Below, in pieces: positions 36,074 to 44,700 of a DNA stretch of 64,000 nt. Source of the stretch: AWTP1-9 sp035703165 (lineage in GTDB: Bacteria > Bacteroidota > Bacteroidia > Chitinophagales > Chitinophagaceae); assembly GCA_035703165.1 (NCBI GenBank), contig DASSYR010000029.1, positions 74,164-138,163 of the forward strand, written 5' to 3'. The translations under genes were made by a program, and so were the position numbers. Within the stretch, counting starts at the first letter, position 1. The number at the start of each line of letters is the position of its first letter. The notes beneath the pieces were generated by a model, which was not told the DNA's origin, ran no database searches, and saw nothing but the letters and a program-made list of their open reading frames with translations.

Positions 36074-36195
36074 AAAATTTAATTTTTATTTATACTAAAT
36101 GGTTAACATAGCAAATATGAAAATGAAAAAAAAGGTTGCCAACAAATGCGGTATGCTTTAACGTAGATTTTTGTTAACCTTAATTAATTGTAAAA

Positions 36196-37467
36196 TTATT
36201 GTATAGATGCAGCGCCGAAATAGTTGTGCAATACTTCTGGTAAATTAATTCCTTTTTCAGTTTGATTGTTTTCCAATAAGCAGGCCATAATTCTGGGAAG
36301 CGCCAGCGAACTTCCGTTAAGTGTGTGCACCAGTTGCGGTTTGCCTTTTTCATCCTTAAACCGGATTTTCATGCGGTTGCTTTGAAATGATTCAAAATTA
36401 CTTACACTACTGCATTCAAGCCACCTTTTTTGTGCGGCGCTCCATACTTCAAAATCGTAAGTGAGGGCAGAGGCAAAGCTCATATCTCCTCCGCACAAGC
36501 GAAGAATACGATATTTTAAATTCAGTGATTGAACGAGTTTTTCCACATGTGCTACCATTTCATCCAGAACTTGATAGCTTTTATCAGGATGTACAATTTG
36601 TACAATTTCTACCTTGTCAAATTGATGAACCCGGTTAAGTCCTCTCACATCAGCGCCAAAACTCCCGGCTTCTCTTCTAAAACAAGGGGTGTAAGCCGTC
36701 ATCTTCAAGGGTAAATCAGTTTCCTTTAAGATTTCGTCCCTATAGATATTCGTGACAGGTACTTCTGAAGTGGGGATCATATAAAAGTTATCAGCGGGCA
36801 TATAATACATTTGCCCCTCCTTATCGGGTAATTGCCCTGTACCGTAAGCACTGGCTTCGTTTACCATGTAAGGAGGCAGGTATTCTGTATAGCCGGCACG
36901 AATGTTATATTCCAAAAAGTATTGTGCCAGGGCACGTTGCAGCCTGGCTCCTTTGCCTTTAAAAACAGGAAAGCCACTACCGGTAAGCTTCACACCCAAT
37001 TCAAAATTTACCAAATCATATTGTTTTATTAAATCCCAATGTGGGGAAGCGTTGGCAGGAAGTATAGGTTCATTGCCGCTTTCTTTTACATTTAAATTAT
37101 CGGTTGCAGAAGTTCCTTTTGGAACTAAGGCAGATGGAAGATTAGGTAAACGAACCAGCAAGTCGTTCAATTGTAGTTCAATAGATGCGACTTTTTCTGA
37201 TAGCTGTTTGGACTGTTCTTTATAAGTTGAAACGGTTGATCTTATTTGTTCTGCTTCTTCTTTTTTACCCTTGCCCATCAGCATACCGATTTCTTTGGAT
37301 GCAGTATTAATTTTTGCAGCCAGTTCATCACTTGCCTGCTGGGAGCTACGCCGCAGCTCATCAAGGGCAATAATTTCATCAACTAAATTCAGCTGAGTAA
37401 AGTTTTTAATTTTTAATCTTTCAATTACCAAATCTCTGTTCTGGCGGATGAAAGCTAATTGTAGCAT
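36196..37467 (-). CDS. serS: seryl-tRNA synthetase
   Basis: The 423-residue class II synthetase has an N-terminal tRNA-binding coiled coil ('LDELRRSSQQASDELAAKINTASKEIG') and motif 2 'FRREAGSFGADVRGLNRVHQFDKVEIV'. Motif 3 is 'LNGSSLALPRIMACLLENNQ'. It charges tRNA-Ser. The start at 37467 ('MLQLAFIRQNRD') fits the family; a TTG at 37485 would lie inside the promoter. A near-perfect promoter sits 15 bases upstream, giving a very short leader. Confidence 0.97.
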   Translation of the reverse strand: MLQLAFIRQNRDLVIERLKIKNFTQLNLVDEIIALDELRRSSQQASDELAAKINTASKEIGMLMGKGKKEEAEQIRSTVSTYKEQSKQLSEKVASIELQLNDLLVRLPNLPSALVPKGTSATDNLNVKESGNEPILPANASPHWDLIKQYDLVNFELGVKLTGSGFPVFKGKGARLQRALAQYFLEYNIRAGYTEYLPPYMVNEASAYGTGQLPDKEGQMYYMPADNFYMIPTSEVPVTNIYRDEILKETDLPLKMTAYTPCFRREAGSFGADVRGLNRVHQFDKVEIVQIVHPDKSYQVLDEMVAHVEKLVQSLNLKYRILRLCGGDMSFASALTYDFEVWSAAQKRWLECSSVSNFESFQSNRMKIRFKDEKGKPQLVHTLNGSSLALPRIMACLLENNQTEKGINLPEVLHNYFGAASIQ

Positions 37468-37481
37468 ATACAAAAATTTGC

Positions 37482-37513
37482 GCAAAGGTAACGGATGATA
37501 CCGATAAGTGCAA
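37482..37513 (-). promoter_or_regulatory. serS promoter
   Basis: On the minus strand TTG (37513-37511) is followed by exactly 20 bases and a perfect TACCTTTGC (37490-37482), the Bacteroidota sigma-A pattern. Transcription should start within a few bases of the ATG at 37467. Confidence 0.75.
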
Positions 37514-37523
37514 CGATAGCTCT

Positions 37524-37975
37524 TTATTGCTTTTTATATATATCCGGTAGGTGAATATGCATCCATCGGTCGGTATTAGTGAGGGGCACAAAACCATATT
37601 TAGCATACAATCCGTGTGCATCACGGGTAGCTAACAGTAAGCGACGTAACCCCTGCAAATCGGGGTGTTTCATAATTTCTTCCATTAACCATTTACTTAA
37701 ACCACGCCCCTGTAGGCATCATCAATAAAAACATCTGCCAGGTAGCCAAATGTGGCTTTGTCAGTTATAACCCTGGCGAAACCAACCTGCCTGCCGGCAG
37801 GTAAGGTTTGCTTTCCCAGGTGAAATACACCAAAGCAGAGGGAATTTTCAATTGATTTTTGTACGGTTTCAATAGGAATGTTTTCCGCCCAATAAGAATG
37901 GGTAAGGAAATTGTGAATATATTCAAGATTGAAAAACGTTGTATCGGTTGTGATGGAATAACTTTCCCTTTCCAT
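37524..37975 (-). pseudogene. GNAT-family acetyltransferase, frameshifted
   Basis: The first frame gives 92 residues ('YIHNFLTHSYWAENIPIETV', 'GFARVITDKATFGYLADVFIDDAYRG') and stops at 37697. The missing C-terminal half continues in another frame, from 'GLSKWLMEE' through 'RRLLLATRDAHGLYAKYGF' to 'HLPDIYKKQ' and a stop at 37524. The break lies at a G-run (CCCC at 37707-37710 on the plus strand); one extra G would restore YRGRGLSKW. It may be a real slippage mutation or a sequence error. Family members acetylate small amines using acetyl-CoA. The gene also carries a seven-codon palindromic insert. Confidence 0.85.
37784..37808. repeat. palindromic in-frame insert within the GNAT gene
   Basis: The core cctgccggcagg (37790-37801) is a perfect 12-base palindrome with further partial pairing outside. 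Positions 37787-37807 form 21 bases that read TLPAGRQ on the coding strand, between 'HLGKQ' and 'VGFARV', where the expected sequence is continuous. The insert keeps the frame, and its GC content contrasts with the gene. It resembles small palindromic elements known to insert into coding sequence in other bacteria. Confidence 0.6.
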
Positions 37976-38009
37976 GAAATGCGATAATTTTTTTAAAACA
38001 ATACCTATG

Positions 38010-39692
38010 TTACGATAAATATTTGGCTACAATCGGCACACGTCTTCCTACGCCGAATGCTTTGGGCGAAACACGGATGATAGGGCAAAATTGATTGCGC
38101 TTATGCTCGTTAATATTTACCATGCGCAATATTCTGTCCACCAAATCAGCTTGATAACCCATTGCTTTAATCTCACCCGGCCCCTGTCTTCTTTCAATAT
38201 ATTGGTATAATATTTTATCTAAAATTGAATAATCGGGCAGTGTATCAGTATCTTTTTGCTCAGGTCTTAGTTCGGCGCTTGGGGCTTTGATAAGAATATT
38301 GGCAGGGATAATTTCTTTGTTGCGGTTTATGTATTTTGCCAGTTCATACACTTGTAGTTTATAACAGTCCCCTAATACGCTTAATCCCCCAGCCATGTCA
38401 CCGTATAATGTTCCGTATCCGGTAGCCAGCTCACTCTTATTAGAAGTGTTGAGTAAGATATAGCCAAACTTATTTGCAATAGTCATTAATAAATTTCCTC
38501 TGGAACGACTCTGAATATTTTCTTCTGCCACGCTAAATGGTAAATCTTTAAATAAGGGCTTTAATTCTAAGAGAAAACTATTATAGATATTTTCGATAGG
38601 AATAATATCATAAGGGTTGCCTAAGTTTTTGCTTAATTGTTCGGCATCGGTTATGCTGTGAGTAGATGAATATCGCGACGGCATAAGAATTGCTCTTACA
38701 TTTTCTTTACCCAGGGCTGTACAGGCAAGAGCCAGAACAACAGCGCTATCAATACCACCACTGCTGCCAATTATGGCTTTGGTAAATCCCATTTTTTTAA
38801 AATAATCCTTTATACCCAAAATAATAGCATCGTGTATTTCGGCTATGCATAGAGTTTCTTCCAGAATGGCCGGATTTAATTCTTCATTGGGTATATTTTT
38901 TGCTTGAACAATAGCCGGTACATCAAAATTTCCATCATCGTTTAAAACAACGGACTCAATCGCTTCCTCAAACAAAGGCAATTGCTTACAGATATTTGCA
39001 TTCTTATCAAAAACCAATGATCCTCCGTCAAAAACAATTTCTGTCTGGCTACCCACACAGTTGCAATAAATCATAGGTATTTTATATTTTTCTACATTTA
39101 GCTTAATGATGGCTTTTCTGTCTTCCACATGCGTATAATCGAATGGGGAAGCGGAAATATTAAGCATAATGTCGGGTTGGAACTTTAGTAATTGATCCAT
39201 TGGGCAGGTTCGGTATAAAGGATTATTGCCAAGATTCCAGATATCTTCGCAAATCGTTAATGCAATTTTTTTTCCTTTAAATTCAATTATATTCCAGTCG
39301 TATGCCGGTTCAAAATACCGGTATTCATCAAATACATCATAATTGGGCAGGCAGGTTTTGTGAACGATGGATTTGATTTCTTTTTCATACAAAAAAAATG
39401 CTGCGTTATGCAAATCTTTTCCTTCCACTCTTTTATTTCTGTCTGGAGCGCCTGCAATTACAGCAATCGTATCTGCATGTTGCTTAATTTTATCAATAGC
39501 CAGGTAACATTTGTTGATAAAATCATTGAATTCCACAAAATCCCGTGGGGGGTAACCACAAATACTCAGCTCACTAAATAGAATAATATCACCATGTTGT
39601 TCTTTGGCTTTTTCAATAGCGTCAATTATTTTTTGAGTGTTACTTTCAAAGTTGCCGATGTGATAATTTTGTTGAGCTAAGAATATTTTCAT
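38010..39692 (-). CDS. nadE: glutamine-hydrolysing NAD+ synthase
   Basis: The 560-residue two-domain enzyme converts nicotinic acid adenine dinucleotide to NAD using glutamine and ATP. Residues 1-260 form a nitrilase-type glutaminase with the Glu in 'FSELSICGYPPRDF', the Lys in 'KTCLPNYDVFDEYRYF' and the Cys in 'LTICEDIWN'. The C-terminal ATP-pyrophosphatase domain begins at 'GSSGGIDSAVVLALA'. Length is normal. nadC lies about 3.5 kb away on the same strand, and gldB is divergent from it. Confidence 0.96.
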   Translation of the reverse strand: MKIFLAQQNYHIGNFESNTQKIIDAIEKAKEQHGDIILFSELSICGYPPRDFVEFNDFINKCYLAIDKIKQHADTIAVIAGAPDRNKRVEGKDLHNAAFFLYEKEIKSIVHKTCLPNYDVFDEYRYFEPAYDWNIIEFKGKKIALTICEDIWNLGNNPLYRTCPMDQLLKFQPDIMLNISASPFDYTHVEDRKAIIKLNVEKYKIPMIYCNCVGSQTEIVFDGGSLVFDKNANICKQLPLFEEAIESVVLNDDGNFDVPAIVQAKNIPNEELNPAILEETLCIAEIHDAIILGIKDYFKKMGFTKAIIGSSGGIDSAVVLALACTALGKENVRAILMPSRYSSTHSITDAEQLSKNLGNPYDIIPIENIYNSFLLELKPLFKDLPFSVAEENIQSRSRGNLLMTIANKFGYILLNTSNKSELATGYGTLYGDMAGGLSVLGDCYKLQVYELAKYINRNKEIIPANILIKAPSAELRPEQKDTDTLPDYSILDKILYQYIERRQGPGEIKAMGYQADLVDRILRMVNINEHKRNQFCPIIRVSPKAFGVGRRVPIVAKYLS

Positions 39693-39767
39693 AAATAGTT
39701 ACTCGTTGGGGCTTTATTTAAAATGTTTTTAATTTCTTTGCAAAGTTAAAAGTTTCAAAATCATTAT

Positions 39768-40772
39768 ATGAGGTTATATCTTTTGACTTTTATACTGTTC
39801 ATTCTTTCTTCCTGTGGTGGCAAAAAAAGGCTCGATGTTTCTCATATAAAAGTTGAATTACCGGTTGAAAGGTATGATAAGCTTATTTACAATATTGATA
39901 CTAACAATATTTCAGCGGGAATAAAAAATATTTATGCCCAATATCCCAGCTTTACCAATGCTTTTATTACACAGGTACTTCAATTACCCGTGCCTTATAA
40001 CGACACTAGTAGCTTGTTACAGAATGCATTAAAAAATTTTATTACCCATACCCAACAGCTTAAAGATTCGGTATGGCAGAAATTTGATAATAATAGTAAT
40101 TGGGTTAAAGAACTGGAACAGGCATTACGGTATGTGAAGTTTTATTTTCCTGAGTATAAAGTGCAAAAGCTCCTCTGTTTTGTTGGAGATTTAACAGGAC
40201 GGGAAATAGTAACCCAAGATGGAATAGGTGTTGGGCTTGATTATTATATGGGGGAAAATTTTAGTTATTATCAAATAGCCGAAATTCAAACTCAAATACC
40301 CCGTTATTTGTCCAGGCGATTTTCTATTGAATATCTTCCAACAAATTTTATGCAGGCAATTATTGACGACCTGTACCCGGATACCAGTTTAGGCAGATCT
40401 TTAATTGAGCAGATAGTGGAGAAAGGTAAACGTTTTTTTGTTCTTGATAAGTTTTTGCCCGACACTCATGACACGTTGAAAATGCAATACACAAAGAATC
40501 AACTGGAATGGTGCTATAAAAACGAAAAAAATATATGGCGCTTTTTTTTGGATGGCGATTTGTTATATTCTACGGATCCCTCTATTAATAATTTTATTTC
40601 CGAGGGACCTTCCACACAAGGTATGCCACAAGAATCTCCCGGAAACATTGGTTTATTTGTGGGGTGGCAAATTGTAAAAAGCTATATAAAAAAATATCCG
40701 GACATAGCCATTGAACAACTGATGAAAACCGAAGCGAAAGTAATTTTTAATGAATCAAGGTATAAACCGTAA
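39768..40772 (+). CDS. gldB: gliding motility lipoprotein GldB
   Basis: The 334-residue protein has a lipoprotein signal (lipobox LSSC, Cys at 16). The GldB pattern follows: 'VELPVERYDKLIYNID', 'YPSFTNAFI', 'FVGDLTGREIVTQDGIGVGLDYYMGENFSYY' and 'WQIVKSYIKKYPDIAIEQLM'. GldB is needed for gliding in Flavobacterium, and homologues occur in many non-gliding Bacteroidota. gldC, often adjacent, is not here. Its stop codon directly abuts the stop of the convergent desaturase gene. Confidence 0.88.
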   Translation: MRLYLLTFILFILSSCGGKKRLDVSHIKVELPVERYDKLIYNIDTNNISAGIKNIYAQYPSFTNAFITQVLQLPVPYNDTSSLLQNALKNFITHTQQLKDSVWQKFDNNSNWVKELEQALRYVKFYFPEYKVQKLLCFVGDLTGREIVTQDGIGVGLDYYMGENFSYYQIAEIQTQIPRYLSRRFSIEYLPTNFMQAIIDDLYPDTSLGRSLIEQIVEKGKRFFVLDKFLPDTHDTLKMQYTKNQLEWCYKNEKNIWRFFLDGDLLYSTDPSINNFISEGPSTQGMPQESPGNIGLFVGWQIVKSYIKKYPDIAIEQLMKTEAKVIFNESRYKP

Positions 40773-41846
40773 TTATGGCCTTTGCCCTAATTGCTTCATG
40801 AATCTGAAATGAGAAGCTACGGCAGCTTTCATTGTAGGAAAACAATGATACGGTAAATCAAATTCAATACATTTTTCCTTTACTATTTGACGAATGGCCG
40901 GGTAATGCACATGGCTTATTCGTGGAAATAAATGATGTTCTACCTGGTAATTAAGCCCTCCTACAAACCAGGAAACGATTTTGTTATCTGGAGCAAAATC
41001 GGTGGTACTTTTTACTTCATGTTCTGCCCATGTCATTTCAAAAATTTTATTTTCTCCGGCTTTAACCTTTTCAAATTCTGTATTTTCAACCACATGTGCT
41101 AATTGAAAAACAATGGCCAGACTGAGCCCCATAAAAATGTGTAGAAAAGTAAAGCCAATAGCCCAGGCCGGTACTCCAACTACAATTATTGGAATAATAA
41201 TATAGAATAAAACGTACATGACTTTAGTAAACCAAAAAATAAAATGTTCTTTAAAGCTTATTTTTTTTATCGGTGTATTATATATTTTTTGTTTAAAATA
41301 CTTATTAAAGTCCATCATAAAAACCCATGCAAAAGAAGAAATGGCATATACCGGAACTACATAAATATGCTGAAACCTGTGAACCGGAACCCACTTTTGT
41401 GATGTACACTGACGCATTAAAGGGCTTTTGGCAATATCATCGTCAATACCATCCACATTAGTATATGTATGATGAAGAATATTGTGTTTAAACTTCCAGA
41501 TAAACGAATTTCCACCCAGAGCATTTAGACTATATCCTAATAAATTATTTACCCATTTTCTGGAAGAATAACTGCCGTGACAAGCATCGTGCATAACATT
41601 AAAACCAATAGAAGCCAATACCATCCCCAAAATACTACTCGATAAAATACCCCAGGCGGCAGGCATGTGCAAAAACAATAATGAAACGTAGAGTAATGTA
41701 GCTGTCAATACAAGTACGATTGTTTTATAGTATAAATTCCAGTTACCGGTTTTTTTTAATTGCTTGTTGATAAAATAATTATCTACGGAATCTTTTAGTG
41801 ATTGAAAAAAAAGATTGCCATTGTTGATGTAAGAAACTTTTGACAT
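40773..41846 (-). CDS. membrane fatty-acid (acyl-lipid or acyl-CoA) desaturase
   Basis: The 357-residue di-iron enzyme has the three histidine boxes of the membrane desaturases: 'HDACHGS', 'HNILHHTYTN' and 'YQVEHHLFPRISHVHY'. About four to six membrane helices are present. It introduces a double bond into fatty acyl chains. The QxxHH third box is typical of front-end or acyl-lipid desaturases. There is no fused cytochrome b5 domain. An upstream start at 41873 adds nine residues; 41846 is preferred. Confidence 0.92.
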   Translation of the reverse strand: MSKVSYINNGNLFFQSLKDSVDNYFINKQLKKTGNWNLYYKTIVLVLTATLLYVSLLFLHMPAAWGILSSSILGMVLASIGFNVMHDACHGSYSSRKWVNNLLGYSLNALGGNSFIWKFKHNILHHTYTNVDGIDDDIAKSPLMRQCTSQKWVPVHRFQHIYVVPVYAISSFAWVFMMDFNKYFKQKIYNTPIKKISFKEHFIFWFTKVMYVLFYIIIPIIVVGVPAWAIGFTFLHIFMGLSLAIVFQLAHVVENTEFEKVKAGENKIFEMTWAEHEVKSTTDFAPDNKIVSWFVGGLNYQVEHHLFPRISHVHYPAIRQIVKEKCIEFDLPYHCFPTMKAAVASHFRFMKQLGQRP

Positions 41847-41985
41847 ATTAATAGTTTGCATCACACCATACAAGAAGTAATAAATGAAAAAGGTGTGAGT
41901 AACGTATTCTTGAATACTAAACTGCTCAGAACCGTGTGAATAATGTAAATTAAGGTAAATTTTTTTGCTGGCAATAAAATAACTG

Positions 41986-42372
41986 TTAATTCATCTTAAA
42001 TGGTGCCGACATTTCAAATACAGGTATGTTTACAGAAAAGTTCTGTTTGGAGACAGAATTTTCCATTAAATAACTTCCGTACATTTTTCCCATTTCGGAA
42101 CGAAGATTGCATCCGCTTACATATTGGTATTGCTCGCCCGGATTTAATAAAGGCTGCACACCTACCACGCCATCGCCTTCCACTTCTCGGCGTTGGCCAT
42201 TACTATCAAATATATGCCAGTGACGACGCAATAATTTTACAGGAAAAGTATTGCTGTTTTCAATGGTTACACGATAGGCAAACATAAATTCCCCAGCCAT
42301 GGGATTACTATAGTCTTGTTGGTAAAAAGTTTCTACACTAATACGTATGCCTTGTGAAATCTTTGATATCAT
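41986..42372 (-). CDS. apaG: ApaG (DUF525) protein
   Basis: The 128-residue protein is a single ApaG domain: 'SQGIRISVETFYQQDYSNP', 'FAYRVTIENSN', 'LLRRHWHIFDSNGQRREVEGDGVVGVQPLLNPGEQYQYVSGC' and 'GSYLM'. ApaG has a fibronectin III-like fold; it has been linked to cobalt resistance and Ap4A levels, but its exact activity is unsettled. Length is normal for the family. Confidence 0.93.
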   Translation of the reverse strand: MISKISQGIRISVETFYQQDYSNPMAGEFMFAYRVTIENSNTFPVKLLRRHWHIFDSNGQRREVEGDGVVGVQPLLNPGEQYQYVSGCNLRSEMGKMYGSYLMENSVSKQNFSVNIPVFEMSAPFKMN

Positions 42373-42566
42373 ATTAAACGATTGATATAAAAGTAAACAA
42401 AAAATAGCGGAAGTCGTTCAATTTTTAATAATTAGCTATAAATTTTGAAAACCCACTTTCTATGATTCTGCCGGCAAACGCTGGTAAAAGGAATTTGAAA
42501 AGCAAATGTTTATGCCTGCCTGGAAATTATTGTAATACAGTTGCCAGAAAATATTTTCTATTCCTA

Positions 42567-42764
42567 TTAATCGGGTTGTTGGTAAATTGTAAGAGCTATA
42601 ATTAATAAGATCGTAAAAAAGGCAAGAGTAGTATAATGAATGCTTTTATAACGCTTTTCTTTTTGCTCGTCTTCTTTCACCCTTGCTCTGATAAATAAAA
42701 TAAAACTTATTACTGCAACAACAGCATTTAAAGAAGCTAATACACAAGTAATAATAAAAAGCAA
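42567..42764 (-). CDS. small membrane protein of unknown function
   Basis: The 65-residue protein has two predicted membrane helices ('IITCVLASLNAVVAVISFILFI' and 'TLAFFTILLIIALTIY') joined by a charged loop ('RARVKEDEQKEKRYKS'). It starts two bases after the stop of the SUI1-type gene on the same strand, which supports a real, co-translated gene. No family recognised. Confidence 0.6.
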   Translation of the reverse strand: MLFIITCVLASLNAVVAVISFILFIRARVKEDEQKEKRYKSIHYTTLAFFTILLIIALTIYQQPD

Positions 42765-42765
42765 G

Positions 42766-43104
42766 TCAGACCTTTTTAGATTGTGAATAACCGTTTTTTA
42801 GTAGCCACTGCAATACTTTATCCCTATGGTCGCCTTGGACTATTATTTCGTTGTCTTTAACAGAGCCACCCGTTCCACAAAAAGATTTTAGTTTTTTCCC
42901 CAAATCTTCCAAATCCTCCAAACTTCCTATAAAACCGGTAATGAGAGTAACTGTTTTTCCTCCACGGTGTTTGGTTTCTAAACGTATGCGTAGCCTTTGT
43001 TCATTTGCGGGCAATGTTTCTTTACCAGTATCTTCATTTTCAAATTGAAAGTCAGGGTTAGTGCTATAAACAAATCCCCTGTTATCCGGTTGTCTTTTGG
43101 CCAT
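42766..43104 (-). CDS. SUI1/eIF1-like translation initiation factor
   Basis: The 112-residue protein has the SUI1 fold: 'LRIRLETKHRGGKTVTLITGF', 'LEDLGKKLKSFCGTGGSVKDNEIIVQGDHRDKVLQWLLKNGYSQSKKV'. The bacterial homologue YciH discriminates against incorrect start codons or acts under stress. The N-terminal 50 residues are charged and probably disordered. Length is typical. Confidence 0.93.
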   Translation of the reverse strand: MAKRQPDNRGFVYSTNPDFQFENEDTGKETLPANEQRLRIRLETKHRGGKTVTLITGFIGSLEDLEDLGKKLKSFCGTGGSVKDNEIIVQGDHRDKVLQWLLKNGYSQSKKV

Positions 43105-43191
43105 GTTCTTTAATTAAGAAATGTTTTTTTAAAAATTTAGACTTTAATCGTCACCGCTAATTTTTTTTAATTTTTTGGCAAAACTAAATTA

Positions 43192-44046
43192 TTATAAGAC
43201 GGCTTTCAGGTTTAAGTCAAGACTCCTTGCCTGGTGTATCAATCCTCCAATACTAACATAATCCACACCCGTTTCCGCATAACTTATTACATTATCTAAA
43301 TTAATGCCGCCACTGGCTTCAGTTTCAAATTTCCCATCAATAATTAGTAATGCCTCCCTGATTAGAGAAGGTGAAAAATTATCCAACATGATTCGAAAAA
43401 CTTTTCCTTTTGCTATTTTAACTACTTTTTTCACATCATCAAGATTCCTCGTTTCTACTTCAATTTTTAAACCTGTTTTTTTTGTTTGTACATAATAATA
43501 GGCTTTGTCAATAGCTTTTTCCAATCCTCCACAATAGTCAATATGATTATCCTTTAGCATAATCATATCATACAAACCCATACGATGATTAAGCCCGCCG
43601 CCAATACGAACTGCTTCTTTTTCCAGTAAGCGAAAATTGGGAGTTGTTTTTCTTGTGTCCAGTACTTTTGTATGATAGCCTTGTAGCTTATCGGTAAACA
43701 TTCTTGTTAAAGTAGCAATACCACTCATTCGTTGCATACAGTTTAAAGCCAGCCTTTCACATTGTAAAATGGTATGCACCCTGGCTTTTACCTCAAAAAT
43801 CATGTCGCCTTTTTTCATTTCTTCGCCATCTTTTTTATTTGCATTAAAAACGGCGCTGTTTTCCATAAAACGAAATATTGTTTTGGCTACTTCCATACCG
43901 GCTAATACCCCGTCTTCTTTACTCTTTAAAACAGCGGTGCCTTTTGCATAAGGATCTATTGTACTTAAAGTGGAGTGATCTCCATCACCGATATCCTCTG
44001 TAAGTGCATTTTTAATTAACAGGATTAATTGTTGCTGGTAAGACAT
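43192..44046 (-). CDS. nadC: nicotinate-nucleotide pyrophosphorylase (carboxylating)
   Basis: The 284-residue enzyme (quinolinate phosphoribosyltransferase) makes nicotinate mononucleotide from quinolinate and PRPP in NAD synthesis. Sequence landmarks are 'ALTEDIGDGDHST', 'RLALNCMQRMSGIATLT', 'VLDTRKTTPNFRLLEKEAVRIGGGLNHRMGLYDMIMLKDNH' and 'EASGGINLDNV'. Starts at 44049 and 44046 are equivalent; the frame also extends to 44109 without family support. nadE is close by, but nadA and nadB are not. Confidence 0.96.
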   Translation of the reverse strand: MSYQQQLILLIKNALTEDIGDGDHSTLSTIDPYAKGTAVLKSKEDGVLAGMEVAKTIFRFMENSAVFNANKKDGEEMKKGDMIFEVKARVHTILQCERLALNCMQRMSGIATLTRMFTDKLQGYHTKVLDTRKTTPNFRLLEKEAVRIGGGLNHRMGLYDMIMLKDNHIDYCGGLEKAIDKAYYYVQTKKTGLKIEVETRNLDDVKKVVKIAKGKVFRIMLDNFSPSLIREALLIIDGKFETEASGGINLDNVISYAETGVDYVSIGGLIHQARSLDLNLKAVL

Positions 44047-44107
44047 CATAAAACAAATATCAGTAAAAAGAATTACAGAAATAAAACTTTGGGATACTAC
44101 AGAGTGC

Positions 44108-44141
44108 AAAAAAATCCGCCAAATTTATGGCGGATTTTTTT
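44108..44141 (-). terminator. rho-independent terminator after DUF4783 gene
   Basis: An 11-base stem aaaaatccgcc (44110-44120) / ggcggattttt (44129-44139) ends in a T run on the minus strand. It separates the DUF4783 gene from nadC. Confidence 0.88.
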
Positions 44142-44157
44142 CGGTGTTTTTCTTTAA

Positions 44158-44553
44158 TTAGAAATTTTGTGCCTCTATTCTTATTTCCTGGAGGTACTGT
44201 TTACCTCCGCGTTGTTTTACAAACAGCGTGGTTCTAAACCTACCCTCCTTAGTTTGAAGGTTACCAATGCAATAATTTGAATTGCCATTTTCTCCCTTGT
44301 GCAACACATCAAAAGATTTTACTTTATAATTGTTGAAGAAATCTCTCATAATCATTTCTGCCTGGCTCTTGCTATAAGAGTTACTTTTATCAGGCATTGT
44401 TATTTCTACCACATTATCAAAGTATTTAGCCAACTGCTCGGCATTCCCCGCTTTCATGGCCGTGATAACCTCATCTAATGTTCCAAAGGTTCGGAATGAA
44501 AACAGGCCAGTTATAATAGTTATGAATAATATGGCACGTAAGTTTTTGTTCAT
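44158..44553 (-). CDS. DUF4783-like exported protein
   Basis: The 131-residue protein has a signal peptide (about 1-24) and an NTF2/SnoaL-like body: 'LDEVITAMKAGNAEQLAKYFDNVVEITM', 'SKSQAEMIMRDFFNNYKVKSF', 'YCIGNLQTKEGRFRTTLFVKQRGGKQYLQEIRIE'. This is the pattern of the Bacteroidota DUF4783 family, often found next to nadC. The function is unknown. A clear terminator separates the two genes. Confidence 0.78.
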   Translation of the reverse strand: MNKNLRAILFITIITGLFSFRTFGTLDEVITAMKAGNAEQLAKYFDNVVEITMPDKSNSYSKSQAEMIMRDFFNNYKVKSFDVLHKGENGNSNYCIGNLQTKEGRFRTTLFVKQRGGKQYLQEIRIEAQNF

Positions 44554-44685
44554 AATTACTAATTTAAATCACTATAAATAACAAAGTTGCTAAAAGCATG
44601 CCAATTGAGTAATATTATTATTTTTTAAATCGAAATTTTTAGACCTCAAAAAAAAGACGAATATCTGAAAATCCTGTAAATGAAG

Positions 44686-44694
44686 TAGTTTTGC
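44686..44694 (+). promoter_or_regulatory. candidate gpmI -7 element
   Basis: TAGTTTTGC (44686-44694) matches TAnnTTTGC exactly, seven bases before the gpmI ATG. No clear -33 TTG precedes it at the usual distance. If used, the transcript would be nearly leaderless. Confidence 0.4.
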
Positions 44695-44700
44695 AGTTCT

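Noticed and set aside
42464..42474. Second copy of the palindromic insert (ctgccggca) in a spacer
   Set aside because: Only nine bases match the core and the flanks differ, so it is not a supported copy.
42373..42566. Protein-like stretch on the minus strand ('FWQLYYNNFQAGINICF') after the small membrane protein gene
   Set aside because: There is no start codon in that frame and no known family; it may be a gene remnant, but the evidence is too thin.
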